Below are positions 40,401 through 46,500 of a stretch of DNA of 64,000 bases, piece by piece (within the stretch, counting starts at the first letter, position 1; each line of letters begins with the position of its first letter). A program made the translations under genes and the position numbers. The DNA is taken from contig CM029129.1 of NCBI GenBank assembly GCA_016859345.1, positions 14,855,899 through 14,919,898 on the forward strand. The letters are read 5' to 3'. This DNA comes from Istiophorus platypterus (taxonomy: Eukaryota; Chordata; Actinopteri; Istiophoriformes; Istiophoridae). The notes below the pieces were generated by a model, which was not told the origin of the DNA, made no database searches, and saw nothing but the letters and a program-made list of their open reading frames with translations.

Positions 40401-40413
40401 TGCGCCGAGGCAT
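2097..40413 (-). CDS. sh3pxd2b: sh3pxd2b (Tks4) adaptor, complete 13-exon coding gene
   Basis: Scaffold protein with one PX and four SH3 domains. In known vertebrates Tks4 is a Src substrate that binds phosphoinositides through PX and organises podosomes/invadopodia and NADPH-oxidase complexes. Coding exons on the minus strand, 5' to 3': 40342-40413, 36535-36615, 25793-25868, 19185-19261, 14242-14333, 9750-9775, 7390-7521, 6865-6966, 4978-5095, 4528-4736, 4054-4097, 3811-3936, 2097-3641. They sum to 2,700 nt (899 aa plus TAG) with all phases matching; human Tks4, as recalled, is 911 aa. Domains: PX about 1-130; SH3-1 about 152-211; SH3-2 about 220-276; SH3-3 about 359-416; proline-rich 417-840; SH3-4 843-899. 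Four SH3 domains and the short linkers favour Tks4 over Tks5, which has five. Exon joins were deduced by eye from GT/AG sites and family similarity. An extra copy of exon 1 lies at 39716-39787. Confidence 0.95.
3811..3936 (-). CDS. sh3pxd2b: sh3pxd2b exon 12 (SH3-3, first part)
   Basis: 126 nt, 42 codons, phase 0 to 0. Acceptor GCGCAG|CCG, donor GAG|GTGGGT. It encodes PRGANLPKPPIPPQVEEEFY... to ...GVKVE. The PKPPIPPQVEEE segment is nearly identical to human Tks4, as recalled. Confidence 0.95.
4054..4097 (-). CDS. sh3pxd2b: sh3pxd2b exon 11, proline-arginine motif
   Basis: 44-nt exon encoding (M)GSRHRPPPRRDLTI, with the RPPPRRD motif conserved in Tks proteins and a likely intramolecular SH3 ligand. 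The donor is ATT|GTAAGA. The acceptor is a tandem TAG-AAG: use of the first site starts the exon at 4100 and adds one codon. The downstream site gives K-M, as in human PKMRQRPPP, so it is taken here. Confidence 0.88.
4528..4736 (-). CDS. sh3pxd2b: sh3pxd2b exon 10 (end of SH3-2 and linker)
   Basis: Acceptor CACTCAG|G, donor AAAA|GTAATA, 209 nt. It encodes (R)YQGHEGWAPASYLKK, the end of SH3-2, then a polar linker (DLDGFSRQ... and ...RLSLFSDNNK) that aligns loosely with the Tks4 DLDGVSRQ linker. Confidence 0.92.
4978..5095 (-). CDS. sh3pxd2b: sh3pxd2b exon 9 (SH3-2, first part)
   Basis: Acceptor CTCTAG|AA, donor ATCAG|GTAATT, 118 nt. It encodes (E)EKYSVIYPYSARDQDE... and ...QKNLEGWWKI(R), most of SH3-2 with its WW pair. 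Confidence 0.95.
5096..6864 (-). other. sh3pxd2b: sh3pxd2b intron 8
   Basis: Intron between SH3-1 and SH3-2. It carries the candidate cassette exon at 5779-5862. The rest is AT-rich, with a short CA/GT-rich stretch at 5690-5740; no other coding signal was seen. Confidence 0.75.
5779..5862 (-). CDS. sh3pxd2b: Candidate in-frame cassette exon between SH3-1 and SH3-2
   Basis: 84-nt open segment with an acceptor (GGACCAG|TG) and a weaker donor (CAAG|GTGGAG), phase 1 in and phase 1 out, so it can be included or skipped without changing frame. With its split codons it would add Val, then 27 residues from PRRFWSLP through RRRTLG to TGFGQ, directly before EEKY of SH3-2. The paralogue SH3PXD2A has, as I recall, an alternative basic exon at this point, containing RRLDRRWTLGG, of the same length, with TLG nine residues before the E-EKY junction as here. 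Human Tks4 lacks it, as recalled. Transcript evidence is needed. Confidence 0.6.
6865..6966 (-). CDS. sh3pxd2b: sh3pxd2b exon 8 (SH3-1, second part)
   Basis: Acceptor TTCAG|GG, donor GAAG|GTACAT, 102 nt. It starts with the WW pair (WWFVSSEDAQGWVPATCLE) that completes SH3-1. An acidic linker DDPDDFSLPGEE follows. It ends in phase 1, which suits both exon 9 and the candidate cassette exon at 5779-5862. Confidence 0.95.
7390..7521 (-). CDS. sh3pxd2b: sh3pxd2b exon 7 (SH3-1, first part)
   Basis: Acceptor CAACAG|GA, donor TCTG|GTAAGT, 132 nt. It encodes DSTSADPLLLDQYVAVTDYE... and ...VVEVIEKNES(G), the ALYDY-like and n-Src/distal strands of the first SH3 domain. Confidence 0.95.
7522..9749 (-). 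other. sh3pxd2b: sh3pxd2b intron 6
   Basis: About 2.2 kb without recognisable genes. A homopolymer run lies at 7620-7636 (A on plus). The ORFs at 9094-9355 on both strands have no recognisable similarity and are taken as chance. Intron 7 (6967-7389) is likewise featureless. Confidence 0.75.
9750..9775 (-). CDS. sh3pxd2b: sh3pxd2b exon 6, 26-nt microexon
   Basis: Acceptor TTACCAG|G, donor TCGG|GTAAGA, 26 nt. With the split codons it gives E-EPIGKKKS-G, corresponding to the linker between PX and SH3-1 (EEHIGKKKSG in human, as recalled). Without it the phases of exons 5 and 7 do not fit, which supports the call despite its size. Confidence 0.9.
12063..12137. repeat. (GT)n microsatellite with GTGC variant tail
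   Basis: About 50 bp of pure GT, then GTGC/GTGTGC variants to 12137. It lies in intron 5 of sh3pxd2b. The ORFs through it on both strands are artefacts of the repeat. Confidence 0.97.
12555..12660. repeat. Possible old dispersed repeat
   Basis: GTCCAAAATTAACTTTTTGAC followed by CCGGCTAAGGTGGCTGGTAG resembles a repeat I have met in other fish sequences, but I cannot assign a family. Confidence 0.25.
14242..14333 (-). CDS. sh3pxd2b: sh3pxd2b exon 5 (end of PX domain)
   Basis: Acceptor CTGCAG|GCT, donor AAGGA|GTAAGT, 92 nt. It encodes ALIQLPVYISQCEEV...FFETRPEDLNPPK(E), the C-terminal helix of the PX domain and the conserved FF-TRPEDLNPPKE tail of Tks proteins. Confidence 0.95.
14334..19184 (-). 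other. sh3pxd2b: sh3pxd2b intron 4
   Basis: About 4.9 kb. A (GT)n microsatellite lies at about 15878-15914 and T-rich runs at 18172-18188, 18430-18445 and 18760-18786. No exon or RNA gene was recognised. Confidence 0.75.
15878..15914. repeat. (GT)n microsatellite
   Basis: Uninterrupted GT dinucleotides in intron 4 of sh3pxd2b, followed by ACATGTGTT. Confidence 0.95.
19185..19261 (-). CDS. sh3pxd2b: sh3pxd2b exon 4 (PX domain)
   Basis: Acceptor TTCCAG|GA, donor CAGG|GTGAGT, 77 nt. It encodes (G)KILFRRSHIRDVAMKRL...NEYCR, the PX helix region after the PG-K loop. Phase 1 in, phase 0 out. Confidence 0.95.
21855..23271. repeat. 708-bp tandem duplication in sh3pxd2b intron 3
   Basis: Unit 1 starts at GCCAATACTTAAAAGATC (21855) and unit 2 at the same word (22563). 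The units are nearly identical, with about five differences including one inserted base near 22741, and each ends in a T run. The 120-codon minus ORF present in each unit (22037-22399, 22746-23108) is not a recognisable protein and is regarded as chance. Confidence 0.95.
21900..22230. repeat. GACTTG-rich low-complexity sequence
   Basis: Dense recurrence of GACTTG, TTGAGAC and ACTTGAG words (for example CTTGACTTGAGC, GACTTGTTGAGACTTG), copied again in the second unit at 22608-22940. It resembles a degenerate short-unit satellite common in fish introns. Confidence 0.6.
25793..25868 (-). CDS. sh3pxd2b: sh3pxd2b exon 3 (PX domain)
   Basis: 25 codons plus one base. Acceptor TTTCAG|ATG, donor CCAG|GTGAGA. 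It encodes MELLDKFPVEGGQ...RRIIPFLP, including the PX proline-containing loop. The first codon is ATG but it is an internal methionine, joined in frame to FFDLQ of exon 2. Confidence 0.95.
26405..26424. repeat. Short (GT)n microsatellite
   Basis: Ten GT units in intron 2 of sh3pxd2b, followed by degenerate ATAAATGTG repeats. Confidence 0.85.
31280..31375 (-). mobile_element. tRNA-like SINE remnant
   Basis: On the minus strand GGTCCTGTGACTCAGTGGG followed by TAGAGCATAGCACTAATGAG resembles the 5' tRNA-like head of a SINE (A-box-like TGACTCAGTGG). No good B box follows, so this is a weak call and not a functional tRNA. Confidence 0.35.
31590..31700 (+). mobile_element. Degraded retroelement-tail repeat
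   Basis: The words TGGAGCCTATCCCAGCATGC, GGCAGGGTATAACCTGGA and TAGGTCTCCACC match, with changes, the widespread fish repeat GGAGCCTATCCCAGC...GGGGTACACCCTGGA..CAGGTCGCCAG, usually found as truncated LINE 3' pieces. Confidence 0.55.
34378..34434. repeat. Compound (GT)n(TA)n microsatellite
   Basis: About 38 bp of GT followed directly by about 19 bp of TA, in intron 2 of sh3pxd2b. Confidence 0.95.
36535..36615 (-). CDS. sh3pxd2b: sh3pxd2b exon 2 (PX domain)
   Basis: 27 codons, phase 0 to 0. Acceptor TCTAG|GTG, donor CAG|GTGAGT. It encodes VYIIKVSW...STEIIYRRYSKFFDLQ. The RRYSKF motif is the conserved phosphoinositide-binding Arg-Arg-Tyr of PX domains. Confidence 0.95.
36616..39715 (-). other. 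sh3pxd2b: sh3pxd2b intron 1
   Basis: About 3.1 kb from the downstream exon 1 copy to exon 2. It is unique-looking sequence with no coding signal; first introns often carry enhancers, but none can be named from sequence alone. Confidence 0.7.
39166..39240. other. Short G and C homopolymer runs
   Basis: Runs of G (about 39153-39160) and C (39232-39237) near the 3' flank of the exon 1 duplication. Sequencing errors are likely at such places. Confidence 0.4.
39716..39787 (-). CDS. sh3pxd2b: Second copy of sh3pxd2b exon 1 (tandem duplicate)
   Basis: Identical 72-nt coding exon (MPRRTVQEV..., ending HY) with an intact ATG and the same GTAAG donor. It is part of the 0.63 kb direct duplication 39452-40079 / 40080-40706. 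It is the copy nearer exon 2. If real, it provides an alternative first exon. If an assembly error, it is a haplotype duplicate. No stop or frameshift was seen in either copy. Confidence 0.8.
40342..40413 (-). CDS. sh3pxd2b: sh3pxd2b exon 1 (coding part), promoter-proximal copy
   Basis: 24 codons starting MPRRTVQEVTV and ending NKHY, the start of the PX domain. The ATG is at 40413-40411 with A at -3 (ATCATGC). The donor is TAC|GTAAG. It ends in phase 0 and joins exon 2 (VYIIKVSW). An almost identical exon lies 626 bp downstream at 39716-39787. This copy sits nearer the CpG-rich promoter. From sequence alone it cannot be decided which copy is used. Confidence 0.85.
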
Positions 40414-40569
40414 GATGTCCTCTTCTTTGAGTGCCCGTTAAAAAAAAAAAAGAAAAGAAAATAGCAACAGAATTTCCCCCGATGAAGGATTTTTTATTAT
40501 TATTATTATTATTTGTTTCTTTGTTTCTTTGTCTTTTTTTATTTTATTTTCCTTTTTTTTTTTTTTTTT

Positions 40570-41015
40570 TTAGGGAGCGATCGAACCCGGCTGAGAAAGT
40601 TTTGCACGGCGACGCGTCTTTTGTCATCCGCGCCGGTCGGATCGGCGACCGCGGAGTGCAACGCAAAACAACCAACCCAAAAAACAAAAAAAGGGTAAAA
40701 AAAAAAAAACAAACAAACAAAAAAAAAAACAACAACAACAACAAAAAAAAGGAAAAGCGGCTTATTTTTCCGTAAAGCTGGCTGCGTCAGATTTCCTGCC
40801 CAACATTCAGCCGATCAGGAGCCAGAAGTTTCAGTACGCGCTCGGTTTTCCGCCCCCTTCTTGCGCCTCGTCCCGTCCCGCTGGAGGCTCCGACCGAACT
40901 CCCAGCCTATCCCAGCTCGCCCACTCCCATTTGAGGGACCGGGGACGAGCGTTGCGTTGCGTTGCGTGGACCAACCCCTGCAGCGTCAGAGAGAGAGAGA
41001 GAGAGAGAGAAGAAG
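40570..41015 (-). promoter_or_regulatory. sh3pxd2b: CpG-rich promoter region of sh3pxd2b
   Basis: GC- and CpG-rich block directly upstream of the ATG on the minus strand, in contrast to the AT-rich surroundings: clustered CpGs at 40576-40665 and 40830-40975, then a (GA)n tract at 40988-41010. No TATA box was seen. This is typical of a CpG-island promoter; the start site itself was not located. A second copy of the inner part lies at 39945-40040 in the duplication. Confidence 0.65.
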
Positions 41016-41068
41016 GGAAAAAAAACAAAAAAAGAAAAACCTACACCACCCACCACCACCACCACCCA
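40988..41068. repeat. (GA)n microsatellite followed by a CCA-rich tract
   Basis: An uninterrupted AG-dinucleotide run at about 40988-41010 is followed by an A-rich spacer and a CCA-repeat stretch at 41042-41078. Both lie at the outer edge of the sh3pxd2b promoter. Confidence 0.9.
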
Positions 41069-41079
41069 CCAACCACCAT

Positions 41080-42770
41080 GTCAAAGATAAAATTTGTACC
41101 GAGAAAGGAGCTGTGCTCCAGGGCACTCAAGCAGAGCATATTTGCTTATATATGTTTGAGCTCTTCTTATTTAATGTTGCCACTGTTTACATCTTATGCA
41201 GACTAACTTTACTGTTGGTATTTAGGTCAAGAGGGAGGCACAGCAGTGGTTCAAAAGCTTTTTTAGTCGGAGATGACCTCAAAGGCCTATCAGATGACCT
41301 CAATTACTCTTTCATCAACACCGCCTAGTGATGTGCAAAGCAGTTCTTTTTTTAGTGTCTTGAATCGCTGGAATCAGTTCATTAAAAAGATTCATTCGGA
41401 AGATTAAGTTGAAAAGATTCGTTCACTGAATCGTTTTGTCCTGGACCGGAGCTCCGACTGCATAGTCCTACTCCCCGAACTCAAACAAGCCCGAACACTG
41501 TATATTCTTCATGAGACCCGGAACCAGACGTGCTGTTATTTTTGACAAACATGGCAAATTCTGTTTATAATTTCTGATATTTTAAAAGTTTCCTCGTTAA
41601 ATAACGGAGATGAAAGGTGATTTTTAATGACCTTTTAGTCTTTTTACCTGATCTGCAGGTCAGCATTACACATGACCTTGCTGGACATGATTCCATTAGT
41701 TTGAGCAAACGATTCAAGTTTATTCGTTTCTAGCACTTTTGCTTGCAACTGACTGAAAGTTCAACTGAACTGAGGAATGCTTGGGTCGTTTCAGGAAGTT
41801 ATTCAGTGCGATTACCCAAAAGATTCATACCTTTGATCAAATCATTTGCAAACAACACAAGGCCACAGCACCTGTGTTGTGTTTAATGAATGTAATAACC
41901 CTCATATTAGGAGTTTAGGTATTAATTATATAGTTATGAGTCAATACTGTTAACTTATGATTATTTACATTTTAGACAAAAATGTCTAGAAGAAATCAGC
42001 ATGTGTTCCAAGTTATGGCTTATTTTGTAAATTGCTCACATGTGCACAAGTGGTTCCACTGTAACTTGTGCAGAATCACAAGCCTTTCAACCTAGATCCA
42101 CTGCACAAAGACTTACTCTTTGTACAAGTTAGGTAAAAAGCTGTGTGTCTACTGTATTGATCCTTTATAATGGTGAAAAATGGGGGAAAAAACATGTAAA
42201 TCAAATTGGGATGAAAGGGAGGAACTTTCAAACTTGACTCACTAAGGCTGCATCACATGATGTCCTCATGTCTATATGTTGTTAATGTCTATTGGTCATT
42301 CAATGTGCTGATTTAGTTTCATAAAAGTGCTTCATAAGAGTTATGATGTAATTATTTACACCCTATTTATATAACACAATTTTATGCTACAGTTTGTTTA
42401 AGGTTTAGCTGTTACTGATTTATAACTATCTCAAAAAAGGTACTGTTACATTTTTAAGTTATCATATTTATAGATTATATAAAGAATAATGGCCAAGTGT
42501 GAGTTTTTACTGACAATTTTGTTGTAAAATAGCTCCATCTTTTGGTGCTTTTGGTGTGTTGTACTCATTACATTAATAGTGTATATGTGGCAGTTGTCCC
42601 TTATCTGTAGATGCATGCCATTGCTATAGAAATGCAGTGGATTCAGTGGCTGCATTTAGGAGAGAATGCCAGGAGTCAGTACTTTCATAGCAAGTTCAAA
42701 TTTAGAATAAATTATTGAGAGAAGGGAATGATTTAATGTTCGTGACAAGTAATGAAGATATGAGACTCTC
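41080..42770. other. Intergenic region between lect2-like and sh3pxd2b
   Basis: About 1.7 kb between the two minus-strand genes. It holds a repeat of transposon type (41325-41850) and otherwise AT-rich sequence without coding signal. Confidence 0.7.
41325..41850. mobile_element. Degraded DNA-transposon-like repeat with GATTCGTTCA motifs
   Basis: It begins with TAGTGATGTGCAAAG and carries repeated GATTC-GTTCA words (GATTCATTCGG, GATTCGTTCACTGAATCG, ACGATTCAAG), a pattern I associate with non-autonomous hAT-like repeats of fish. No matching end inverted repeat or target duplication was found. The class is an inference. Confidence 0.4.
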
Positions 42771-42773
42771 CAC

Positions 42774-43400
42774 ATTTATTTCCAGCTGGGCTAAAAGAAT
42801 AGAAACAATTTTAATCAAAAGCAGAAATGAAACCAAGAACTTATTACATCATTCAAATATTGAGATTATGTTAAAAAAAAGGGGGCGGGGGGAGTCCATG
42901 TTGAAGAATGGAACATTTAACGTTAAAGAAGGAAGAGGAAAGTATGCAAGAGTCATAATTGTTAGAATTCATTCCAGTCAGCAAAAAAAGAAATTCAGTG
43001 GAAAATTGACAATAAAAAAGATATAAAACAAGTTTAAAAAAAAGGAAGAAGTGGAGACAAAAGATCATCAGTCACACAAAAGTTTGTAAGAACAAAGGAG
43101 GAAAAAAAACATTATGGATTTCTCAAGAAACATTTTTAAAGCCTATGGACCAAAGTTTTGAATGGCTAGATTCTTTAGACAATAATGTATTAGATAGTTG
43201 CCTTAGAGTATAGAATGTTAAATGTAACATGAAAATATAAGAGTCAGACCTCTCAAATGAACAGGGCTAATTTTCATCACATAGAAAAATAAGAACTAAC
43301 ACAATGTACCTTAATCATAATAAGCCACTCATTAAATTCATAGGGTTCTGTTTCATAAGATGAGGGATCACAAGTTGCAAGAAAAGATAAAAGTTAGAGG
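42774..43400 (-). other. lect2: lect2-like 3' UTR candidate
   Basis: AT-rich sequence after the stop. A minus-strand AATAAA (TTTATT on plus, 42774-42779) would end a UTR of about 0.63 kb. An ATTAAA lies near 42811. The exact site is uncertain. Confidence 0.4.
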
Positions 43401-43567
43401 TCATATAAAAGGTGAAGGGTCAGTTCTGTCACACATTTGCAGCTCCAGGTGCGAGGTGATGCCAGAGAAGCGATCCTGCAGTGGCAAGAGATAACCCAAA
43501 GCTTCTCCCTGAGCCACTGGGCCAACATAACGGAAAGGGCGGATGTTGAAGATCTTCACACAGTGCA
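43401..43567 (-). CDS. lect2: lect2-like last exon
   Basis: 167 nt, acceptor AACCCAG|TG, stop TGA at 43403-43401. It encodes (V)HCVKIFNIRPFRYVGPV... LLPLQDRFSGITSHLELQMC...SPFI. The LLPLQ--F-GI-SH block is diagnostic of LECT2. The human SHVHIENC motif reads SHLELQMC here. Confidence 0.92.
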
Positions 43568-46500
43568 CTGGGTTAGACAGATACAAAAATAATGGTTTTG
43601 AGGACATTAATTCCCTGCTATCTCCTGCATAGACCTGTTAAAGAGTTGTTTTTGTTGTTTTTTTGTTTTTAATGTGCATGTTTTTTTCCTTCAGTAATTT
43701 TATTAATGATATTTGTGTAACAAAGATTTGATGCAAATGCCAAGAGTGACTCAACTCATTTTACGGACAAATATGAGAATATCTTAGGGAGTAAGGCTCA
43801 TTTATAGCTCAGGTTCTTCTCCTCTCTTTGCCTTCATAGGGTAGATTTATGAGAAAAAGTCATTTTTTCCAGTTCTAGACAATGGAAAGAAGGGATCCAA
43901 CAGGACAGACACAAGATCTCAGGAGAAAGCCCTCAACCCACAACTGGATGGATGTTTAAAGTAGGAGCAAATAGATGATCAATCAAAAAAATAAAAAAAA
44001 AAAAAGGGTTTGCTTGAGAGACACAAGGGAGTTAGGCAACTTAACCATCACCTTGGACAACTGCTTCTTAAAAGCTATAAATCCCGCTTAATATGCTGTA
44101 TAAAATTGGTACAAATATATTGCAGAGCCATGTTAATGAAAATACTTGTAGGTTCAACAACAAATATGCCTTTTGGAGACAACTGGCTTATAATTGGCCA
44201 TTCATGATTCCCAATAGATCAAAATAGGGCTCAGGACCCTATATAAGAGCTGTCGTAACAGCTTCCTTTCACCATTCTGCAGACAAAAACAAGCAAGCTG
44301 TCAACAGTCCAAAAGTAGGCTAGTCTACAACAAGTGCAACAACATCATTAAATCCTATGAGCTCCTAATGATCAGTGTCTCAACATTAATGTGGGTACCA
44401 TGGCGAGGTAATGTGTCTGATGTCTAATCATGCTGTGCTTTACCCAGAGATCAAAAGGAGCTGACAGTACATATGTTCTTCTGATAATACAGTTCAATTA
44501 GGGGTAGAGACAGGATGAGGACTAATGATGTTTACACACCACTCCAGTGGCTTATCAACTGAAGATGCTCTGAAAATACACTCACGCCAGCACATATAAA
44601 GACACAAATGTACTGCACATTACAAAGGCATGTGTGTGCTTTTCTTGAAGGCTCCATGGATACAGACACATAAATGCTGATGCATTGCTTTGTTCTGTAA
44701 TGACGTCCCTCAGTGGGGGGGGGTTACTCATGGGCAGCCTTTGATGGGGGTTTCACATGCAGCTGGGTCCTGGTGTTAGAGGCAACCAGGAGTTCATTTG
44801 AGACTCAGCCCCCCCCCCCCCCAACACCTCGGCTAATCCCTCTGAATCACTGTTTTTTCTATCCCCAACTAATGCCTCCACCTTAATAAACTAACATTTT
44901 CTTTGACCTAGCCCTGGCCTTATACAGTAGAGATGACACAAATTAACTTGTAGAGGTAACAGTACAAGATTACAGTGTTTATTAAAACTTAGAGGGCCGT
45001 CTTAATGGAATTTTCTGAGGAACTTGAGCAGATGTGTTTTGCAACTTCCCAGAAACATTACTGTGGCTGTGTCCTTTGTAGGTTGATATAACATTTTCAG
45101 ATCCTATCATTTTAAAAATTTTAAAATCTTCAGAAATTTCTTCCTCTTGCTGTGCTCACTTCCAAGTACTGCATTAACATCTTGTCTTCCATACCATCAC
45201 TGAGAAGTTTCACTCCATCGTACTGATTCCCTGCTGGGTCTTTCCGACTCACTGGACCCGCCAGAGTTCCTGAGAATGGACCGTTGACAATACCGTAATC
45301 ATCGCACACCAGGTCCACTGCTTTATGGAGGCCATTACCTCTGTAAGAGGGGTGACAGAAAAGATTATATCTACAAAGCCATCTTAAAAGGCTTGTTTGT
45401 ATTAGTCATATTTCATCAAATTTTCAGAGAGGAATTCCACAGTAGACAGCTGCCCACAGAAAACCAGCCACATCTTGAACAGTTCTGGTAAGCGTGCATG
45501 TGAAAACGATTATGCATTTCGCAGCATATGTCACGTCATGTTTGAGGTAATGCAACACTGGAGGATTCATCTGCCTGCAACTCTTTCACTTTCAACTGTG
45601 TGATGTGTTAGTAGCACTAAGTCCTGCCAAAAAATTTGCCGTGTTTGTTATCTTACCTGTGTTATTCAGTTGTGTTGTCTTCCTCAAGCAAAAGAGTTTT
45701 TTGTGGAATCGGGGGCAATTTTTACCTTTTGTCTGCTCCATGTTTGAGAAGCAGAGGGGACGATTGTGTGTCTTCTCTGTAATATCTCTTTTCTAGAAAC
45801 TGCTTATTTTACACATATTGAATATCACTATTGCCTATTGATTTATGAAGCCAATTGTATTATATGTGTAAATTAAGTTGGCCAAACGGTATGTATATGC
45901 ATATGTGTAAAGTGAACTCACCCACTGATGGTTTAGTCCACCTAAATTAGTCAGTGGGAGGGTATTTAAGGGGAAGTTGGGTTAGGCCTTAGGCTTTACC
46001 CCTACTGCACATGGTTATACAATAAATGTCAAAGTAAGCTCTGAGGAGATGTACACTCGATTCCCCTCATCCATCCACATTTGAAGGCCAACATGACATT
46101 GCTACACCGGAAATGCCGACTTATTGACTGATCTGCACTGTGAACCCCTCATGTTGCAGAATCACTAATCTTCTGAGGCTAATGCATAAAAATCAGATCA
46201 TGAAAAATCACCTTCTGGAGTTGAAAGCTCCACAACCATGGACGTCACATGCTCTCACTCTGTTGTTGTGGTGACCAGCACAAAGGACACTCCAGGCTGC
46301 GACTACAGACACAGGTAAGAAAAAAAGAAACGTTGTACATTTAAAAGACAAATGTCTTCCAAAAATACACCATATTCAAAGGCTGCTGCATTGCAGGCAA
46401 AGCAAAAGGCCAAGCATAAAAAATTAGATTTTAAAAATTATATTTTAACGTCTGCTGAGTCATCTCATGTTCTATTCATGTGGAAAAAAGGCCAGTCACT

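Larger units (their letters stand above)
39452..40706. repeat. 0.63-kb tandem direct duplication containing sh3pxd2b exon 1
   Basis: Copy A (39452-40079) and copy B (40080-40706) match almost base for base from the motif GATTCATCCAAGAGTC to the A-rich end after CCAACCCAAAAAAC. I see about six differences, mostly single-base indels plus C/T changes. Each copy has the coding exon, the 5' UTR with a long T/A run and a CpG-rich block. Both junctions lie in A-rich low-complexity DNA. Confidence 0.95.

Noticed and set aside
39812..40775. Phe- and Lys-rich ORFs in the exon 1 duplication
   Set aside because: Products of T/A homopolymer tracts and UTR sequence, not codon-like.
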